Position numbers and translations under genes: made by a program
Part shown: positions 34,981 through 43,053 of the stretch, one piece after another
Layout: every line of letters begins with the position of its first letter
Position numbering within the stretch: position 1 is the first letter of the stretch
DNA from: an uncultured Pelagibacteraceae bacterium
GTDB taxonomy: Bacteria; Pseudomonadota; Alphaproteobacteria; Pelagibacterales; Pelagibacteraceae
Assembly: GCA_902569405.1 (NCBI GenBank)
Contig: CACFTX010000002.1
Span: 62,001-126,000 of the forward strand
DNA: 64,000 nt
Direction of reading: 5' to 3'
The notes under the pieces: generated by a model
The model's database searches: none
Told to the model about the DNA's origin: nothing
Seen by the model: the letters and a program-made list of their open reading frames with translations, nothing else

Positions 34981-37013
34981 TTTAATTTTTTTTGGTACCT
35001 TATCCAACCTGGACTTTTTATTGGTTCTTGAGACTCTAAATCCTGATTAAATTCGAATTCTTCATCGGTATTTAATTGATCTTCATCGTAATAATTATTT
35101 TTTTCTATATTTTTTTCCGGTAGTTCATCTAGAAATCTAGATGCCAAACTATCAATCCAGTCGCCTTGATAAAATCTGTTCATTGAAAATGAAATTGTTG
35201 CTATTTTTTTTGCTCTTGTAATACCCACATAAGCTAGTCGTCTTTCTTCTTCAAGGCCGTCTTGTCCTTTTTCATCAATAGATTTTTGATGAGGAAATAA
35301 ACCTTCTTCCCATCCTGGCAAAAAAACAACATCAAATTCTAAGCCTTTTGATCCATGCATTGTCATTAAATTTACTTTTTCCCCGTCCCATTTTTGATCA
35401 ATAGAAGTTGCCAATGAAACATGTTCAAGAAAACTCTCTAAATTATCAAACTCTTTCATCGCATTTAAAAGTTCTTTTATGTTTTCTAGTCTATTTTCAT
35501 TTTCCAAATCTTTTTTATTTTTTAACATTAGAGAATAGCCCGATTCATCAAGTATTATTTGCATTAATTTTATATGGTTAATTTTTTTTATTGTTAAATC
35601 ATTTCTCCATTTAGAGATCATACCAAGAAAAGAACTAAGACCAATTTTTGTCTTTGGTTTTATTAAATTTAATTCAATTAGTTTTTTTGCTGCCGATTCG
35701 AGACTCAATGAATTTTTTTTTCCGTATTGATTAATTTGTTTAACTGTAGTGTCCCCAATTGATCTTTTTGGTGTATTCACTATACGTTCAAAAGCCAAGT
35801 CATCTTTATTTTGGTAAACTAGTCTAAGATAAGAAATACAATCTTTTATTTCGGCTCTTTCATAAAATTTGATACCACCTATAATTCTATATGGTAAACC
35901 AATTGTAAGGAATCTCTCTTCAAATTCTCTAGTTTGAAAAATTGCTCTTACTAAAACTGCAATATTATTTAAAGAGAATTTTTTCTTAAGTTTTTCAATT
36001 TTATCGCTAACTCCAGTTGCTTCATCTTTTCCATTTCTAAAGCATTCAAGAGCAACTAATTCTCCATCATTGCTATTAGTATATAAGTTTTTTCCAACTC
36101 TATTTTTATTATTTTCAATTAATTTTGATGCAACAGTTAAAATATTTTGAGTTGAACGATAATTTTCTTCTAATCTTATAATTTTAGTATTTTTATAAGT
36201 TTTATCAAACTCTAAAAAATTTTTAATTTCTGCACCACGCCAGCTATAAATTGATTGGTCATCATCACCAACACAACATAAGTTTTTATGGTAGTTTGCT
36301 AAATAATTAAGCCATCTACTTTGTATATGGTTTGTATCTTGATATTCATCTACAAGTATATATTTAAAATTTTTAGAATATAATTCTGCAATATCTTTGT
36401 GCTTTTCGAATATTTTAACACAATGTAAAATTAAATCACCAAAGTCACATGTATTTAAGTCTAATAATTTGGATTGATAAATTTTATAAATTTTTAAAAA
36501 ACCTTTTTCCAAGATATCCTTTTTTTTTATAATTACATCTTCTGGATACCATCCTTTATTTTTCCATCTATCTATGACCGCCAAGATAAAATTAGGTGAA
36601 ATTTTTTTTATGTCTATATTTTCTGCTCTACAAATATTTTTTATCAGTCTTGTTTGATCGTCTTGGTCAATTATTGAAAAGTTAGAATTTAAACCAACGG
36701 CTTTTGCATGTTTTCTTAATAATTTGGCACTTATTGAATGAAATGTTCCAAGCCAAGACAGTCCAATTGCATCTTTACTTAAAATTGAACTGACTCTATT
36801 TCGCATTTCACTTGCGGCTTTATTTGTGAAAGTTACAGCTAGTACTTGATTTGGAAATGCTTTTTTTTCTTTAATAATATGAGCAATTCTAGAAGTTAAT
36901 ACCCTGGTTTTTCCAGACCCTGCTCCAGCAACAATCAATAAGGGACCATCTAACCACAAAACTGCATCTTTTTGAGAATTATTGAGGTTTTTTAGATATT
37001 CAGAGTTTATCAT
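34977..37013 (-). CDS. uvrD: UvrD/PcrA-type DNA helicase
   Basis: Superfamily 1A 3'-5' helicase for repair and replication. Motifs in order: Q-motif LNNSQKDAVLW, Walker A VAGAGSGKTRV (~28), TFTNKAASEMRNRV, DEYQDTN (Walker B), GDDDQSIYSWRGA, EENYRST, VNLMTMHGSKGLEF and YVGITRAKK. ATG 37013 is chosen over TTG 37037; a TATAAT lies just upstream. At 678 aa it is of family size, with a short acidic C-terminus. It is followed by pepP in an ATGA overlap. Confidence 0.95.
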   Translation of the reverse strand: MINSEYLKNLNNSQKDAVLWLDGPLLIVAGAGSGKTRVLTSRIAHIIKEKKAFPNQVLAVTFTNKAASEMRNRVSSILSKDAIGLSWLGTFHSISAKLLRKHAKAVGLNSNFSIIDQDDQTRLIKNICRAENIDIKKISPNFILAVIDRWKNKGWYPEDVIIKKKDILEKGFLKIYKIYQSKLLDLNTCDFGDLILHCVKIFEKHKDIAELYSKNFKYILVDEYQDTNHIQSRWLNYLANYHKNLCCVGDDDQSIYSWRGAEIKNFLEFDKTYKNTKIIRLEENYRSTQNILTVASKLIENNKNRVGKNLYTNSNDGELVALECFRNGKDEATGVSDKIEKLKKKFSLNNIAVLVRAIFQTREFEERFLTIGLPYRIIGGIKFYERAEIKDCISYLRLVYQNKDDLAFERIVNTPKRSIGDTTVKQINQYGKKNSLSLESAAKKLIELNLIKPKTKIGLSSFLGMISKWRNDLTIKKINHIKLMQIILDESGYSLMLKNKKDLENENRLENIKELLNAMKEFDNLESFLEHVSLATSIDQKWDGEKVNLMTMHGSKGLEFDVVFLPGWEEGLFPHQKSIDEKGQDGLEEERRLAYVGITRAKKIATISFSMNRFYQGDWIDSLASRFLDELPEKNIEKNNYYDEDQLNTDEEFEFNQDLESQEPIKSPGWIRYQKKLK

Positions 37014-37048
37014 TTTTAAATTATCATTATAAATCAATTAAATTTTTC

Positions 37049-38563
37049 ATGAAAAAAAAACTTTTTAAAGAAATTGCAAGAATTAACAACTTTTTTACTT
37101 TTCATTTCAACAAAATAAATGAATTTGTAAAAATTATAAATCAAAAATTTAAAAAAATTAGTAGTTTTAACAAGTATTTAATCTTTTTCATCACAACATT
37201 ATTCCTTTACTTGTTTTACTTATCTATTCCCAGTCTATACGACAAAGGATTTATTCAAGCAAAATTAAGTAAAATGATAACTGAAGAATATAATATTAAT
37301 TTAAGTTTATCTTCAGATATTAACTATAATATTTTACCAAGGCCTCATATATTAATAAAAAATTCAAAGTTTTATACCAATGACCTGACGTCACCAAAGG
37401 AACTTGGTCAAATAAAAAAAATAAAAATATTTATTAGTCAAAAGAATTTTTTTGATCAAAAAAATATAGAGATAAAATCCATATTAATAAACCAAGCTAA
37501 TTTTTCACTTAAAGCAGAGGATTTAAATTATTTAATAAAATTTATTGAAAAAAAATTTTCAAAAAAAAAATTAAATATAAATAATAGTAATTTTTTTTAT
37601 ATAGATGATAATGAAAATGTAATTTCTATTTTTCCAGTTAAAAAACTTAGTTTATTTTTTGATGAAAAAAAATTTCAAAATTTTTTAAGTTCCAGCGGTA
37701 AATTTTTTACTATGCCATATAGATTTAATTGGAACAAAGATTTGAATAAAAATATGAATTCATCAATTTTTAAAATAAATAAATTAAATCTTAAAATAGA
37801 AAATTTTACTGAATCATTAAATTCTGATTTGTTGATGAAAAATTTTATTTTTTTTAGAAACATGGAAATAGAAAGTAATATTTTTGTTAAAAAAAATTTA
37901 ATAGAAATAAAATCAACTAATAAATCAAATACAAAAAATGACACTTTAAGCTATGAAGGTTTAATTGAATTAAATCCTTTTAATTTAGATTTTGAATTAA
38001 AATTAAATAAATTAAATTTTAAAAAAAATATTTTTAATAATGATTTATTGAGGAGTTTTTTTGAAATTAAACATTTTTATAATCCGAATTTAAGCTCAAA
38101 AATAAATTTAAAAATTGATAATTTAATAAAAAATAAATTATTTAATTCTTCAGCAATATTTATTAATTTAAAAAATGGTGGTATTGATTTTAATAATACA
38201 ATTTTCAATGGAAATGTTGGTAATTTAAATTTAATTAATAGTGACATTAATAATGTCAAAGGTGATTTGATATTCAATGGTAGTTTTTTATTTAAAATTA
38301 CTTCAAAAAATGAATTTCATAGATTATTTCAAATTGGAAAAAAAAATAGAAAACATCTAAGTAATATTTATTTTAACTTAGAATATAATTTAACTAAAAA
38401 TAAATTTGAAATTAGCAATTTAGTTTTTGAGCCTGGTAAGATCAAAAATGAAGATGAGTTGTCTAATTATTTAAATAATTATAGTAATAATTCAAAAAAC
38501 CCTACTTGGATTGACTTTAAAATTTTTATTAAAAAAATTTTATTAGACTACTATGACGGATAA
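37049..38563 (+). CDS. AsmA-like envelope protein
   Basis: A 504-residue, very AT-rich gene. A cytoplasmic tail of ~45 residues is followed by one transmembrane helix ([18 protein letters not shown], ~44-61) and a segment typical of AsmA-family N-termini ([35 protein letters not shown]). Beta-rich Asn/Leu/Ile repeats run to the end. AsmA-like proteins are thought to act in phospholipid transport or outer-membrane assembly; that role is inferred. It is divergent from uvrD with 35 bp between start codons, and its 3' end overlaps fumC by 13 bases. Confidence 0.75.
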   Translation: MKKKLFKEIARINNFFTFHFNKINEFVKIINQKFKKISSFNKYLIFFITTLFLYLFYLSIPSLYDKGFIQAKLSKMITEEYNINLSLSSDINYNILPRPHILIKNSKFYTNDLTSPKELGQIKKIKIFISQKNFFDQKNIEIKSILINQANFSLKAEDLNYLIKFIEKKFSKKKLNINNSNFFYIDDNENVISIFPVKKLSLFFDEKKFQNFLSSSGKFFTMPYRFNWNKDLNKNMNSSIFKINKLNLKIENFTESLNSDLLMKNFIFFRNMEIESNIFVKKNLIEIKSTNKSNTKNDTLSYEGLIELNPFNLDFELKLNKLNFKKNIFNNDLLRSFFEIKHFYNPNLSSKINLKIDNLIKNKLFNSSAIFINLKNGGIDFNNTIFNGNVGNLNLINSDINNVKGDLIFNGSFLFKITSKNEFHRLFQIGKKNRKHLSNIYFNLEYNLTKNKFEISNLVFEPGKIKNEDELSNYLNNYSNNSKNPTWIDFKIFIKKILLDYYDG

Positions 38564-39939
38564 ATCATTTTTTTTGGATTAATAATTTTATTATATTCTT
38601 TTTCACTTATTAAACCTGTTTTTAATGTTTCGTATTTTAATGTAGTTTTATTTTTTAATGCACGTTTAGCAATTTTTGCTGCATTATCATAACCAATTTT
38701 TGGAGTAAGTGCAGTTACCAACATCAATGAATTATCTAGCAAATTTTTAATTCTATTTTTGTCAGCTTTAAGTCCAGATATACAATATTTAGAAAAACTT
38801 TTTGTGCTGTCTGATAAAATTTTAATTGATTGAAGTATATTGTGTATTATTAAAGGTTTAAAAACATTTAGCTCAAAATGTCCGTGAGATCCGGCCATGG
38901 TAATTCCATTATGATTTCCAATTACTTTAACACAAACCATGGTGACAGCTTCGCATTGAGTTGGATTAATTTTACCTGGCATAATTGAAGACCCGGGCTC
39001 ATTCTCTGGTAAGATTAATTCTCCATATCCTGCTCTAGGTCCCGATCCTAAGAATCTAATGTCATTAGCAATTTTCATTAGACATACTGCCGTTGTATTT
39101 AAAGTTCCAGAAAAGTTAACTATAGAATCATGCGCTGCCAAAGCCGCAAATTTATTTTTTGCTGGTTTAAAAGGCAGTCTAGTGATTTTTTTAATTTCAT
39201 TTACAATTTTTTTATCAAAATTTTTTTTTGTATTTATACCAGTTCCTACTGCTGTGCCGCCTTGAGCCAAGTAATAAATTTCATTTAAAGCATTTTTTAT
39301 TCTTTTGATGCTTTCTTCAAGTTGGGATTGGTATCCAGAAAACTCCTGTCCAAGAGATAATGGGGTAGCATCTTGAAGATGAGTTCTTCCAATTTTTACA
39401 ATTTTATTGAACTGTTTAACTTTTTTTTTTAGTTCATTGTTAAGCATGTTAAGTGAAGGAATTAATAAATCTTTAGTTTGCAATGCAATTGCAATATGCA
39501 TTGCTGTAGGAAAAACATCATTTGTTGATTGCGATCTATTAACATGGTCATTTGGATGAACTGGCTTTTTTGTGCCTTTTTTACCCCCTAATATTTCAAT
39601 TGCTCTATTTGCAATTACCTCATTAACGTTCATATTAGTTTGAGTTCCAGAACCTGTTTGCCAAACTTTTAAGGGAAAATTGTCATACATTTTTCCTTGA
39701 GTTATTTCATTAGCTGCTTTGATAATTGCCCCAGAAACTTTTTTATCAAGATCTTTATTTTTGTAATTAACAATTGCTGCAGCTTTTTTAATAATTGCGA
39801 TAGATTTTATTAAAACTGGTCTAACTAAAAAGTCACCAATATTGAAGTATTTTTTAGATCTTTGTGTTGATGCACCCCAGTATTTGTCTGAGGGTACTTT
39901 AATATTTCCAAGACTGTCAAATTCTTTTCTAAATTTCAT
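38551..39939 (-). CDS. fumC: Fumarate hydratase class II
   Basis: Iron-independent TCA-cycle enzyme converting fumarate and malate. It is 462 aa with all family blocks: [15 protein letters not shown] near the start, [16 protein letters not shown] (~93), [23 protein letters not shown] (~128), [17 protein letters not shown] (~183) and the mobile loop [16 protein letters not shown] (~316). Only 66 bp separate it from the MazG-like gene, so the two divergent promoters overlap. Confidence 0.97.
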   Translation of the reverse strand: MKFRKEFDSLGNIKVPSDKYWGASTQRSKKYFNIGDFLVRPVLIKSIAIIKKAAAIVNYKNKDLDKKVSGAIIKAANEITQGKMYDNFPLKVWQTGSGTQTNMNVNEVIANRAIEILGGKKGTKKPVHPNDHVNRSQSTNDVFPTAMHIAIALQTKDLLIPSLNMLNNELKKKVKQFNKIVKIGRTHLQDATPLSLGQEFSGYQSQLEESIKRIKNALNEIYYLAQGGTAVGTGINTKKNFDKKIVNEIKKITRLPFKPAKNKFAALAAHDSIVNFSGTLNTTAVCLMKIANDIRFLGSGPRAGYGELILPENEPGSSIMPGKINPTQCEAVTMVCVKVIGNHNGITMAGSHGHFELNVFKPLIIHNILQSIKILSDSTKSFSKYCISGLKADKNRIKNLLDNSLMLVTALTPKIGYDNAAKIAKRALKNKTTLKYETLKTGLISEKEYNKIINPKKMIYPS

Positions 39940-39946
39940 ATTTTGT

Positions 39947-39974
39947 TTGAATACAACCTGTTAAATCTTATACA
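39947..39974 (+). promoter_or_regulatory. Predicted promoter of the MazG-like gene
   Basis: TTGAAT (39947-39952), a 16-base spacer and TATACA (39969-39974) lie ahead of an AGGAG ribosome binding site (39997-40001) and ATG 40006. The match is reasonable, though the AT-rich background makes false hits common. Confidence 0.4.
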
Positions 39975-40005
39975 TTAATTTTCTTAAAAATCATATAGGA
40001 GCATT

Positions 40006-40377
40006 ATGACAAATTTTGAAAAAGTAGGTCAATTTATGAAAACATTCGGTCAAGAAGTAAAAAATAAACCAGGGTTGAGTTCAGAAAAAATAAATAATTT
40101 AAGAATTGGTTTGATAAATGAAGAGCTAGAAGAGTTTAAGGAAGCAATCAAAAATAATGATTTAAAAGAAGCAATTGATGCTTTAACAGACATTTTATAT
40201 GTTACTTATGGTGCCGGACATGCTTTTGGCGTAAATCTTGATGAATGCTTTGATGAGGTGCAGAAATCTAATATGAGTAAATTAGGAGAAGATGGAAAAC
40301 CAATTTATAACGAATCTGGCAAAGTTATGAAGGGGCCTAATTATTTTAAACCCGATTTGTCAAAATTTATAAAGTAA
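40006..40377 (+). CDS. MazG-like / all-alpha NTP pyrophosphohydrolase
   Basis: A 123-residue protein of the all-alpha NTP-PPase superfamily. The metal-binding helix pair is visible as EELEEFKEAI (EExxE) followed by EAIDALTDILYVTYG (ExxD-type). A conserved tail reads FDEVQKSNMSKL and ...VMKGPNYFKPDL. Such enzymes hydrolyse non-canonical or excess dNTPs; the substrate is unknown here. Its stop lies two bases before the distal ssrA-end repeat, and thyX, another nucleotide enzyme, lies 1.1 kb away across the insert. Similar proteins are common in phages. Confidence 0.8.
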   Translation: MTNFEKVGQFMKTFGQEVKNKPGLSSEKINNLRIGLINEELEEFKEAIKNNDLKEAIDALTDILYVTYGAGHAFGVNLDECFDEVQKSNMSKLGEDGKPIYNESGKVMKGPNYFKPDLSKFIK

Positions 40378-40378
40378 A

Positions 40379-40406
40379 AAGGGGCGTTCTGTTGCCAGGT
40401 GCCCCG
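40379..40406 (-). repeat. Distal copy of the ssrA 3'-end repeat (att-like) with U-run
   Basis: It is identical over 28 bp to 41208-41235. It contains GGGGC...GCCCC, a 5-bp stem with an inner CTG/CAG pair. On the minus strand the stem is followed by TTTTT, so it looks like an intrinsic terminator. Weaker similarity continues past the identical part (GAACTTTGTACC against GGACCCCGTAAC). A 16-bp palindrome (40418-40433) then stands where ssrA has its own AT-rich hairpin. Confidence 0.75.
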
Positions 40407-40417
40407 AACTTTGTACC

Positions 40418-40433
40418 ATTATTCGCGAATAAT
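40418..40433. repeat. 16-bp perfect palindrome inside the insert
   Basis: ATTATTCGCGAATAAT is fully self-complementary. It occupies the same place relative to the 28-bp repeat as the hairpin CTTAATTAA/TTAATTAAG occupies in ssrA (41256-41277). It may be the remains of another ssrA 3' end carried by the element, or a regulator site. Confidence 0.4.
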
Positions 40434-40462
40434 TTGAATTGAAAAGTGAGATTTTGCACTAG

Positions 40463-40486
40463 TAGTGCGATCGTAGTGCGATCAGA
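40463..40486 (+). repeat. Tandem 11-mer TAGTGCGATCG/TAGTGCGATCA, left inner repeat
   Basis: Two 11-mers, TAGTGCGATC plus G or A, stand head to tail (40463-40473, 40474-40484), 36-59 bp ahead of the first insert gene. GCACT-AGT-AGTGC (40456-40468) adds a small inverted repeat. A 20/23 match recurs at 41144-41166. Candidates are arm-type recombinase sites or operators for the small genes. Confidence 0.5.
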
Positions 40487-40521
40487 TTATTTATGATAAA
40501 TTAAAATTAAAAGGAGGAAAT

Positions 40522-40722
40522 ATGGATAGATATACTAAATTTATATTATCAATAATTGCAGTTGGAATACTTGGGGTAAACTTTCATTTGTACAAAGACG
40601 CAATTATTACACCAGCTCATGCAGAAAATATTCAGTACATGATTATTTGTGATACAGAAGGTCAATGTGCTGATGTTACAAATTCAGGTAGATTTAAGGT
40701 TAGCATTAACGATCCTAGATAA
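40522..40722 (+). CDS. Small exported protein of unknown function
   Basis: A 66-residue protein with a strong ribosome binding site (AAGGAGGAA, 40511-40519). The N-terminus MDRYTKFILSIIAVGILGVNF is a signal or membrane-anchor segment, followed by a possible signal-peptidase site after PAHA (~34). The short mature part is MIICDTEGQCADVTNSGRFKVSIND, with two cysteines that could form a disulfide. No family function is known to me. It lies inside the putative mini-element, upstream of the lipoprotein gene and in the same direction. Confidence 0.75.
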   Translation: MDRYTKFILSIIAVGILGVNFHLYKDAIITPAHAENIQYMIICDTEGQCADVTNSGRFKVSINDPR

Positions 40723-40760
40723 GAATTAATACTAGTACTGATCTAGTGAGATAAGAATTA
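40718..40760 (+). repeat. 31-bp-spaced direct repeat between the two insert genes
   Basis: AGATAAGAATTA occurs at 40718-40729 (spanning the stop of the first gene) and again at 40749-40760. The second copy is preceded by TAGTGAGATAA, a 9/11 match to the 11-mer found at both ends of the insert. The segment is the likely promoter and operator region of the lipoprotein gene. Confidence 0.4.
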
Positions 40761-40780
40761 TTGTGTTACGATCATTAATT

Positions 40781-41137
40781 ATGAAAAAGCTTTTAGTGAT
40801 CTTGGTTCTGGGCTTTATGCTAAGCTCTTGCGGTACTCCAAGCCATTATCACAATATTAGTACAAGCGGTCATAAGGCATCAGTAATATATCCTGATGAA
40901 GGACAGTACGGTTTATCTTATAACCAACCAACCATAGAGTTTGCTGTGTTCGCTGCTTTTAGAAATTGTGAATCAGTAGCAAAGCTGAGTTCTTGCGAAC
41001 TAGATTATATTGATGAGAGACAAATTACTAATAAAGGTGAAAAAGATGATTGGAGAAAAAGATATTTACTGAACAAAGACAATTATGAATTTATAACTGA
41101 TTCTCAAGGCAACATTTTAATAAAAAAAAAGGACTAG
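40781..41137 (+). CDS. Small lipoprotein of unknown function
   Basis: It has 118 residues from ATG 40781; a TTG six codons upstream would precede the signal and is not needed. The signal MKKLLVILVLGFMLSSC ends in a lipobox (LSSC), so the protein should be lipid-anchored. The mature region is polar, with HYHN, a GQYGLSYNQPTIEFAVFAAFRNCE core and a second Cys (SSCELDY). A charged C-terminus (DDWRKRYLL ... ILIKKKD) follows. I do not recognise the family. It is the second gene of the putative mini-element and ends just before the right inner repeat. Confidence 0.75.
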   Translation: MKKLLVILVLGFMLSSCGTPSHYHNISTSGHKASVIYPDEGQYGLSYNQPTIEFAVFAAFRNCESVAKLSSCELDYIDERQITNKGEKDDWRKRYLLNKDNYEFITDSQGNILIKKKD

Positions 41138-41142
41138 GTCTT

Positions 41143-41166
41143 TAGTGCGATCACAGAGCGATCAGA
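41143..41166 (+). repeat. Tandem 11-mer TAGTGCGATCA/CAGAGCGATCA, right inner repeat
   Basis: A near copy of 40463-40486, starting 5 bases after the lipoprotein stop and ending 41 bp before the ssrA-end repeat. The similarity fades into a downstream TTATTGATAAAT resembling TTATGATAAAT after the left copy. The two inner repeats thus sit at comparable distances from the two outer repeats. Confidence 0.5.
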
Positions 41167-41207
41167 ATTAAATTTAGCTAAATAATTATTGATAAATATA
41201 AGATGCT

Positions 41208-41235
41208 AAGGGGCGTTCTGTTGCCAGGTGCCCCG
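41208..41235 (-). repeat. Proximal copy of the 28-bp repeat, 3' end of ssrA
   Basis: Identical to 40379-40406. It forms the last structural element of the tmRNA coding piece (GGGGC...GCCCC). Downstream on the minus strand it runs into insert sequence (TTAGCATC) with no U-run. Confidence 0.75.
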
Positions 41236-41466
41236 GACCCCGTAACTTAATTAAAAAATTAATTAAGCTGCAAGTGCAAATTTATTATTTGCATTTGTAA
41301 ATTAGCCCGTTACGGCGGTACAATACCGAACGAAAGAATAGCTTTTAGACATTCGTCGATCCTAATTCACCCCCGCAAGTTGTAAATGGTGGAGGTGGTG
41401 GGTACTGCCCCCACGTCCGTAATGGTTATTACGAAATTCGTTTATCGTCATAGTTGGAAAACCAAC
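41210..41466 (-). ncRNA. ssrA: tmRNA, circularly permuted two-piece (alphaproteobacterial) form
   Basis: Rescues stalled ribosomes and tags their products. On the minus strand the acceptor piece comes first and ends ...CACCTCC-A-CCA (CCA at 41389-41387). After a 12-base spacer the coding piece starts GGGGGTG at 41374. These ends pair into a 7-bp acceptor stem with a G3-U70 wobble, the alanine identity element. GGATCGACG matches the conserved tmRNA 5' region. A PK1-like pairing (CGGTA/TACCG) precedes the tag frame at 41292-41263, which encodes ANNKFALAA and stop. The hairpin CTTAATTAA/TTAATTAAG and the GGGGC/GCCCC element close the RNA. The outer 5' end is estimated. Confidence 0.92.
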
Positions 41467-41472
41467 ATTAAT

Positions 41473-41500
41473 AATATAAAACCTATTAACTAAGATTCAA
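41473..41500 (-). promoter_or_regulatory. Predicted ssrA promoter
   Basis: On the minus strand TTGAAT (41500-41495), 16 bases and TATATT (41478-41473) would start transcription near 41466, just before the acceptor piece. It lies within the 44-bp gap between ssrA and thyX, which run in opposite directions. Confidence 0.4.
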
Positions 41501-41510
41501 TAACTAATTC

Positions 41511-42461
41511 ATGAAATTAACTAAAGAACAGTTGCAAGAAATAAAAGATCAGCAAAAACAAGAAAATAAGACAAAAAGAGTTACTGCACCAGAACTTGAA
41601 AAAATTTTATATGAAGCAATACCTATTCTTGATCATGGGTTTATAAGAGTGATTGATTATATGGGTGACGATAGTTCTATTGTTCAGGCTGCTAGAGTTT
41701 CTTACGGAAAAGGAACAAAAAAAGTTTCTACTGATAGCGGATTGATTAAATATTTAATGCGTCACTGGCATAGTACTCCATTTGAGATGTGTGAAATTAA
41801 GTATCATGTAAAACTTCCAATTTTTATAGCGCGTCAATGGATTAGACATAGAACTGCAAATGTTAATGAATATTCAGCTCGATATTCAATTTTAGATAAG
41901 GAATTTTATTTACCATCTAATGAAAATTTAGCTGTACAATCACAAAGCAATAGACAGGGCAGAGGAGGCGTTATTGGAGGTGATCAAGCAAAACAGGTTT
42001 TAGAATTGTTAAAAAGTGATGCTGAACGTACTTATAAAAATTATGAAGAAATGCTCAATCAAAAATTTGATGGCACAACCATAGATGAGAACAAAAAAGG
42101 ATTGGCCAGAGAACTTGCTAGAATGAACTTAACTTTAAATACTTATACCCAATGGTATTGGAAAACAGATTTATTAAATTTAATGAATTTTTTAAGACTT
42201 AGAGCAGATAGTCATGCTCAATATGAAATTAGAGCTTATGCTAATGCAATGCTTGATACAGTAAAAAAATGGGTTCCAATTACATATGATGCTTTTATGG
42301 ATTACAGAGTCGGAGGTACAGAAGTTTCAGCAAAAGGAAAAATTGTAATTCAAAAACTTATCAATGGTGAAGATGTTAAAGCTAATGACTCAGGTTTGTC
42401 AAAAAGAGAATGGAATGAATTAATGGAAGCTTTTAAACTTCATGAAAAAATAATTAATTGA
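41511..42461 (+). CDS. thyX: FAD-dependent thymidylate synthase
   Basis: Makes dTMP from dUMP with methylene-THF, FAD and NADPH. The ThyX motif RHR-x7-S is complete (Arg112-His113-Arg114, Ser122 in [15 protein letters not shown]). [15 protein letters not shown] near residue 55 and [17 protein letters not shown] near 245 also fit. At 316 aa it is of the longer ThyX type, with a Lys/Gln-rich leader of ~20 residues. It lies divergently beside ssrA. With the MazG-like gene it may be part of dNTP-pool maintenance; no thyA is in this window. Confidence 0.97.
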   Translation: MKLTKEQLQEIKDQQKQENKTKRVTAPELEKILYEAIPILDHGFIRVIDYMGDDSSIVQAARVSYGKGTKKVSTDSGLIKYLMRHWHSTPFEMCEIKYHVKLPIFIARQWIRHRTANVNEYSARYSILDKEFYLPSNENLAVQSQSNRQGRGGVIGGDQAKQVLELLKSDAERTYKNYEEMLNQKFDGTTIDENKKGLARELARMNLTLNTYTQWYWKTDLLNLMNFLRLRADSHAQYEIRAYANAMLDTVKKWVPITYDAFMDYRVGGTEVSAKGKIVIQKLINGEDVKANDSGLSKREWNELMEAFKLHEKIIN

Positions 42462-42465
42462 TCTT

Positions 42466-43053
42466 TCAAATATTCCAATAAAATTCATAATAAGTTCTAT
42501 TTAAAATTTTAAATTTTTTAATTAAATTTATTTTTTTCTCTCTTTCATAATATTTAAATAATCTTTCATTATGAGTTTTGGTAAATATTCCTTTATAATT
42601 TTTATTTTTTGTTAAAACTTGTGCTTCGTTAATTAACATCTTTCCTATACCTTGAGATGAAAATTCTTTCCTTACTGCGAATGCATGAATTTCAGAATAG
42701 GTATCAGGGTTTTCATCTTTTTTAAAAATTTGAAAAATTAGTCTAATTACAAGAAGTGGATTTGTTAGAGATTTAAAAATAAAAATGAAAATGCTTTTAA
42801 TACTAATAATTTTTTTAAGATTTATTTTATTAAATTTAAGAACTAAAAAACCTAAAATTAAATTATTTTTTGAAGCAATAATTACATTTGCATTATTTTT
42901 TATCATTAATTTGAAATAATTTTTTAAAGTGTCATATCCAAAATTAGGCAATATATCTGATGATAAATTTTTAGAGTAAATATTACAAATTTCATCAATT
43001 TGTTTTGGATTAATTTTATCTATTGATGAGTCTAAATTTTTAATCAAAATCAT
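42466..43053 (-). CDS. GNAT-family acetyltransferase
   Basis: A 195-residue predicted N-acetyltransferase. The acetyl-CoA-binding motif A appears as IHAFAVRKEFSSQGIGKMLINEA (~123-145), with the Q-x-x-G-x-G/A-like SSQGIGKML loop, and the terminal THNERLFKYYEREK block is typical of the fold. The substrate is unknown. It overlaps the Mrp gene by 4 bases (ATGA) and is co-directional, so both are probably translated from one message. It converges on thyX with 4 bp between stops. Confidence 0.82.
   Translation of the reverse strand: MILIKNLDSSIDKINPKQIDEICNIYSKNLSSDILPNFGYDTLKNYFKLMIKNNANVIIASKNNLILGFLVLKFNKINLKKIISIKSIFIFIFKSLTNPLLVIRLIFQIFKKDENPDTYSEIHAFAVRKEFSSQGIGKMLINEAQVLTKNKNYKGIFTKTHNERLFKYYEREKKINLIKKFKILNRTYYEFYWNI

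Larger units (their letters stand above)
40379..41235. mobile_element. Putative ~829-bp mini-element integrated at the ssrA 3' end
   Basis: An exact 28-bp direct repeat (40379-40406 and 41208-41235) bounds a segment with two small genes. The right copy is the genuine 3' end of the permuted tmRNA gene; the left copy has no tmRNA attached. Read on the minus strand, the left copy is followed by TTTTT, as a terminator should be, while the copy at ssrA is followed by TTAGC. This fits insertion that pushed the original downstream flank away. Tandem 11-mers lie just inside both ends. No integrase is present, so it would be a remnant or a non-autonomous element. An old local duplication is the main alternative. 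Confidence 0.5.

Noticed and set aside
40379..40433. A second, complete tmRNA gene at the left repeat
   Set aside because: No tag frame, acceptor stem or CCA end is found upstream on the minus strand; only the terminal element is duplicated.
40463..41166. Clustered GATC sites as a methylation-controlled switch
   Set aside because: The sites are part of the 11-mer repeats and adjacent words; there is no independent evidence for a GATC methylase here.
41380..41420. A small Gly-rich plus-strand peptide read from the GGTGGAGGTGGTGGG stretch
   Set aside because: This is the complement of the tmRNA acceptor and T-arm, explained by RNA structure.
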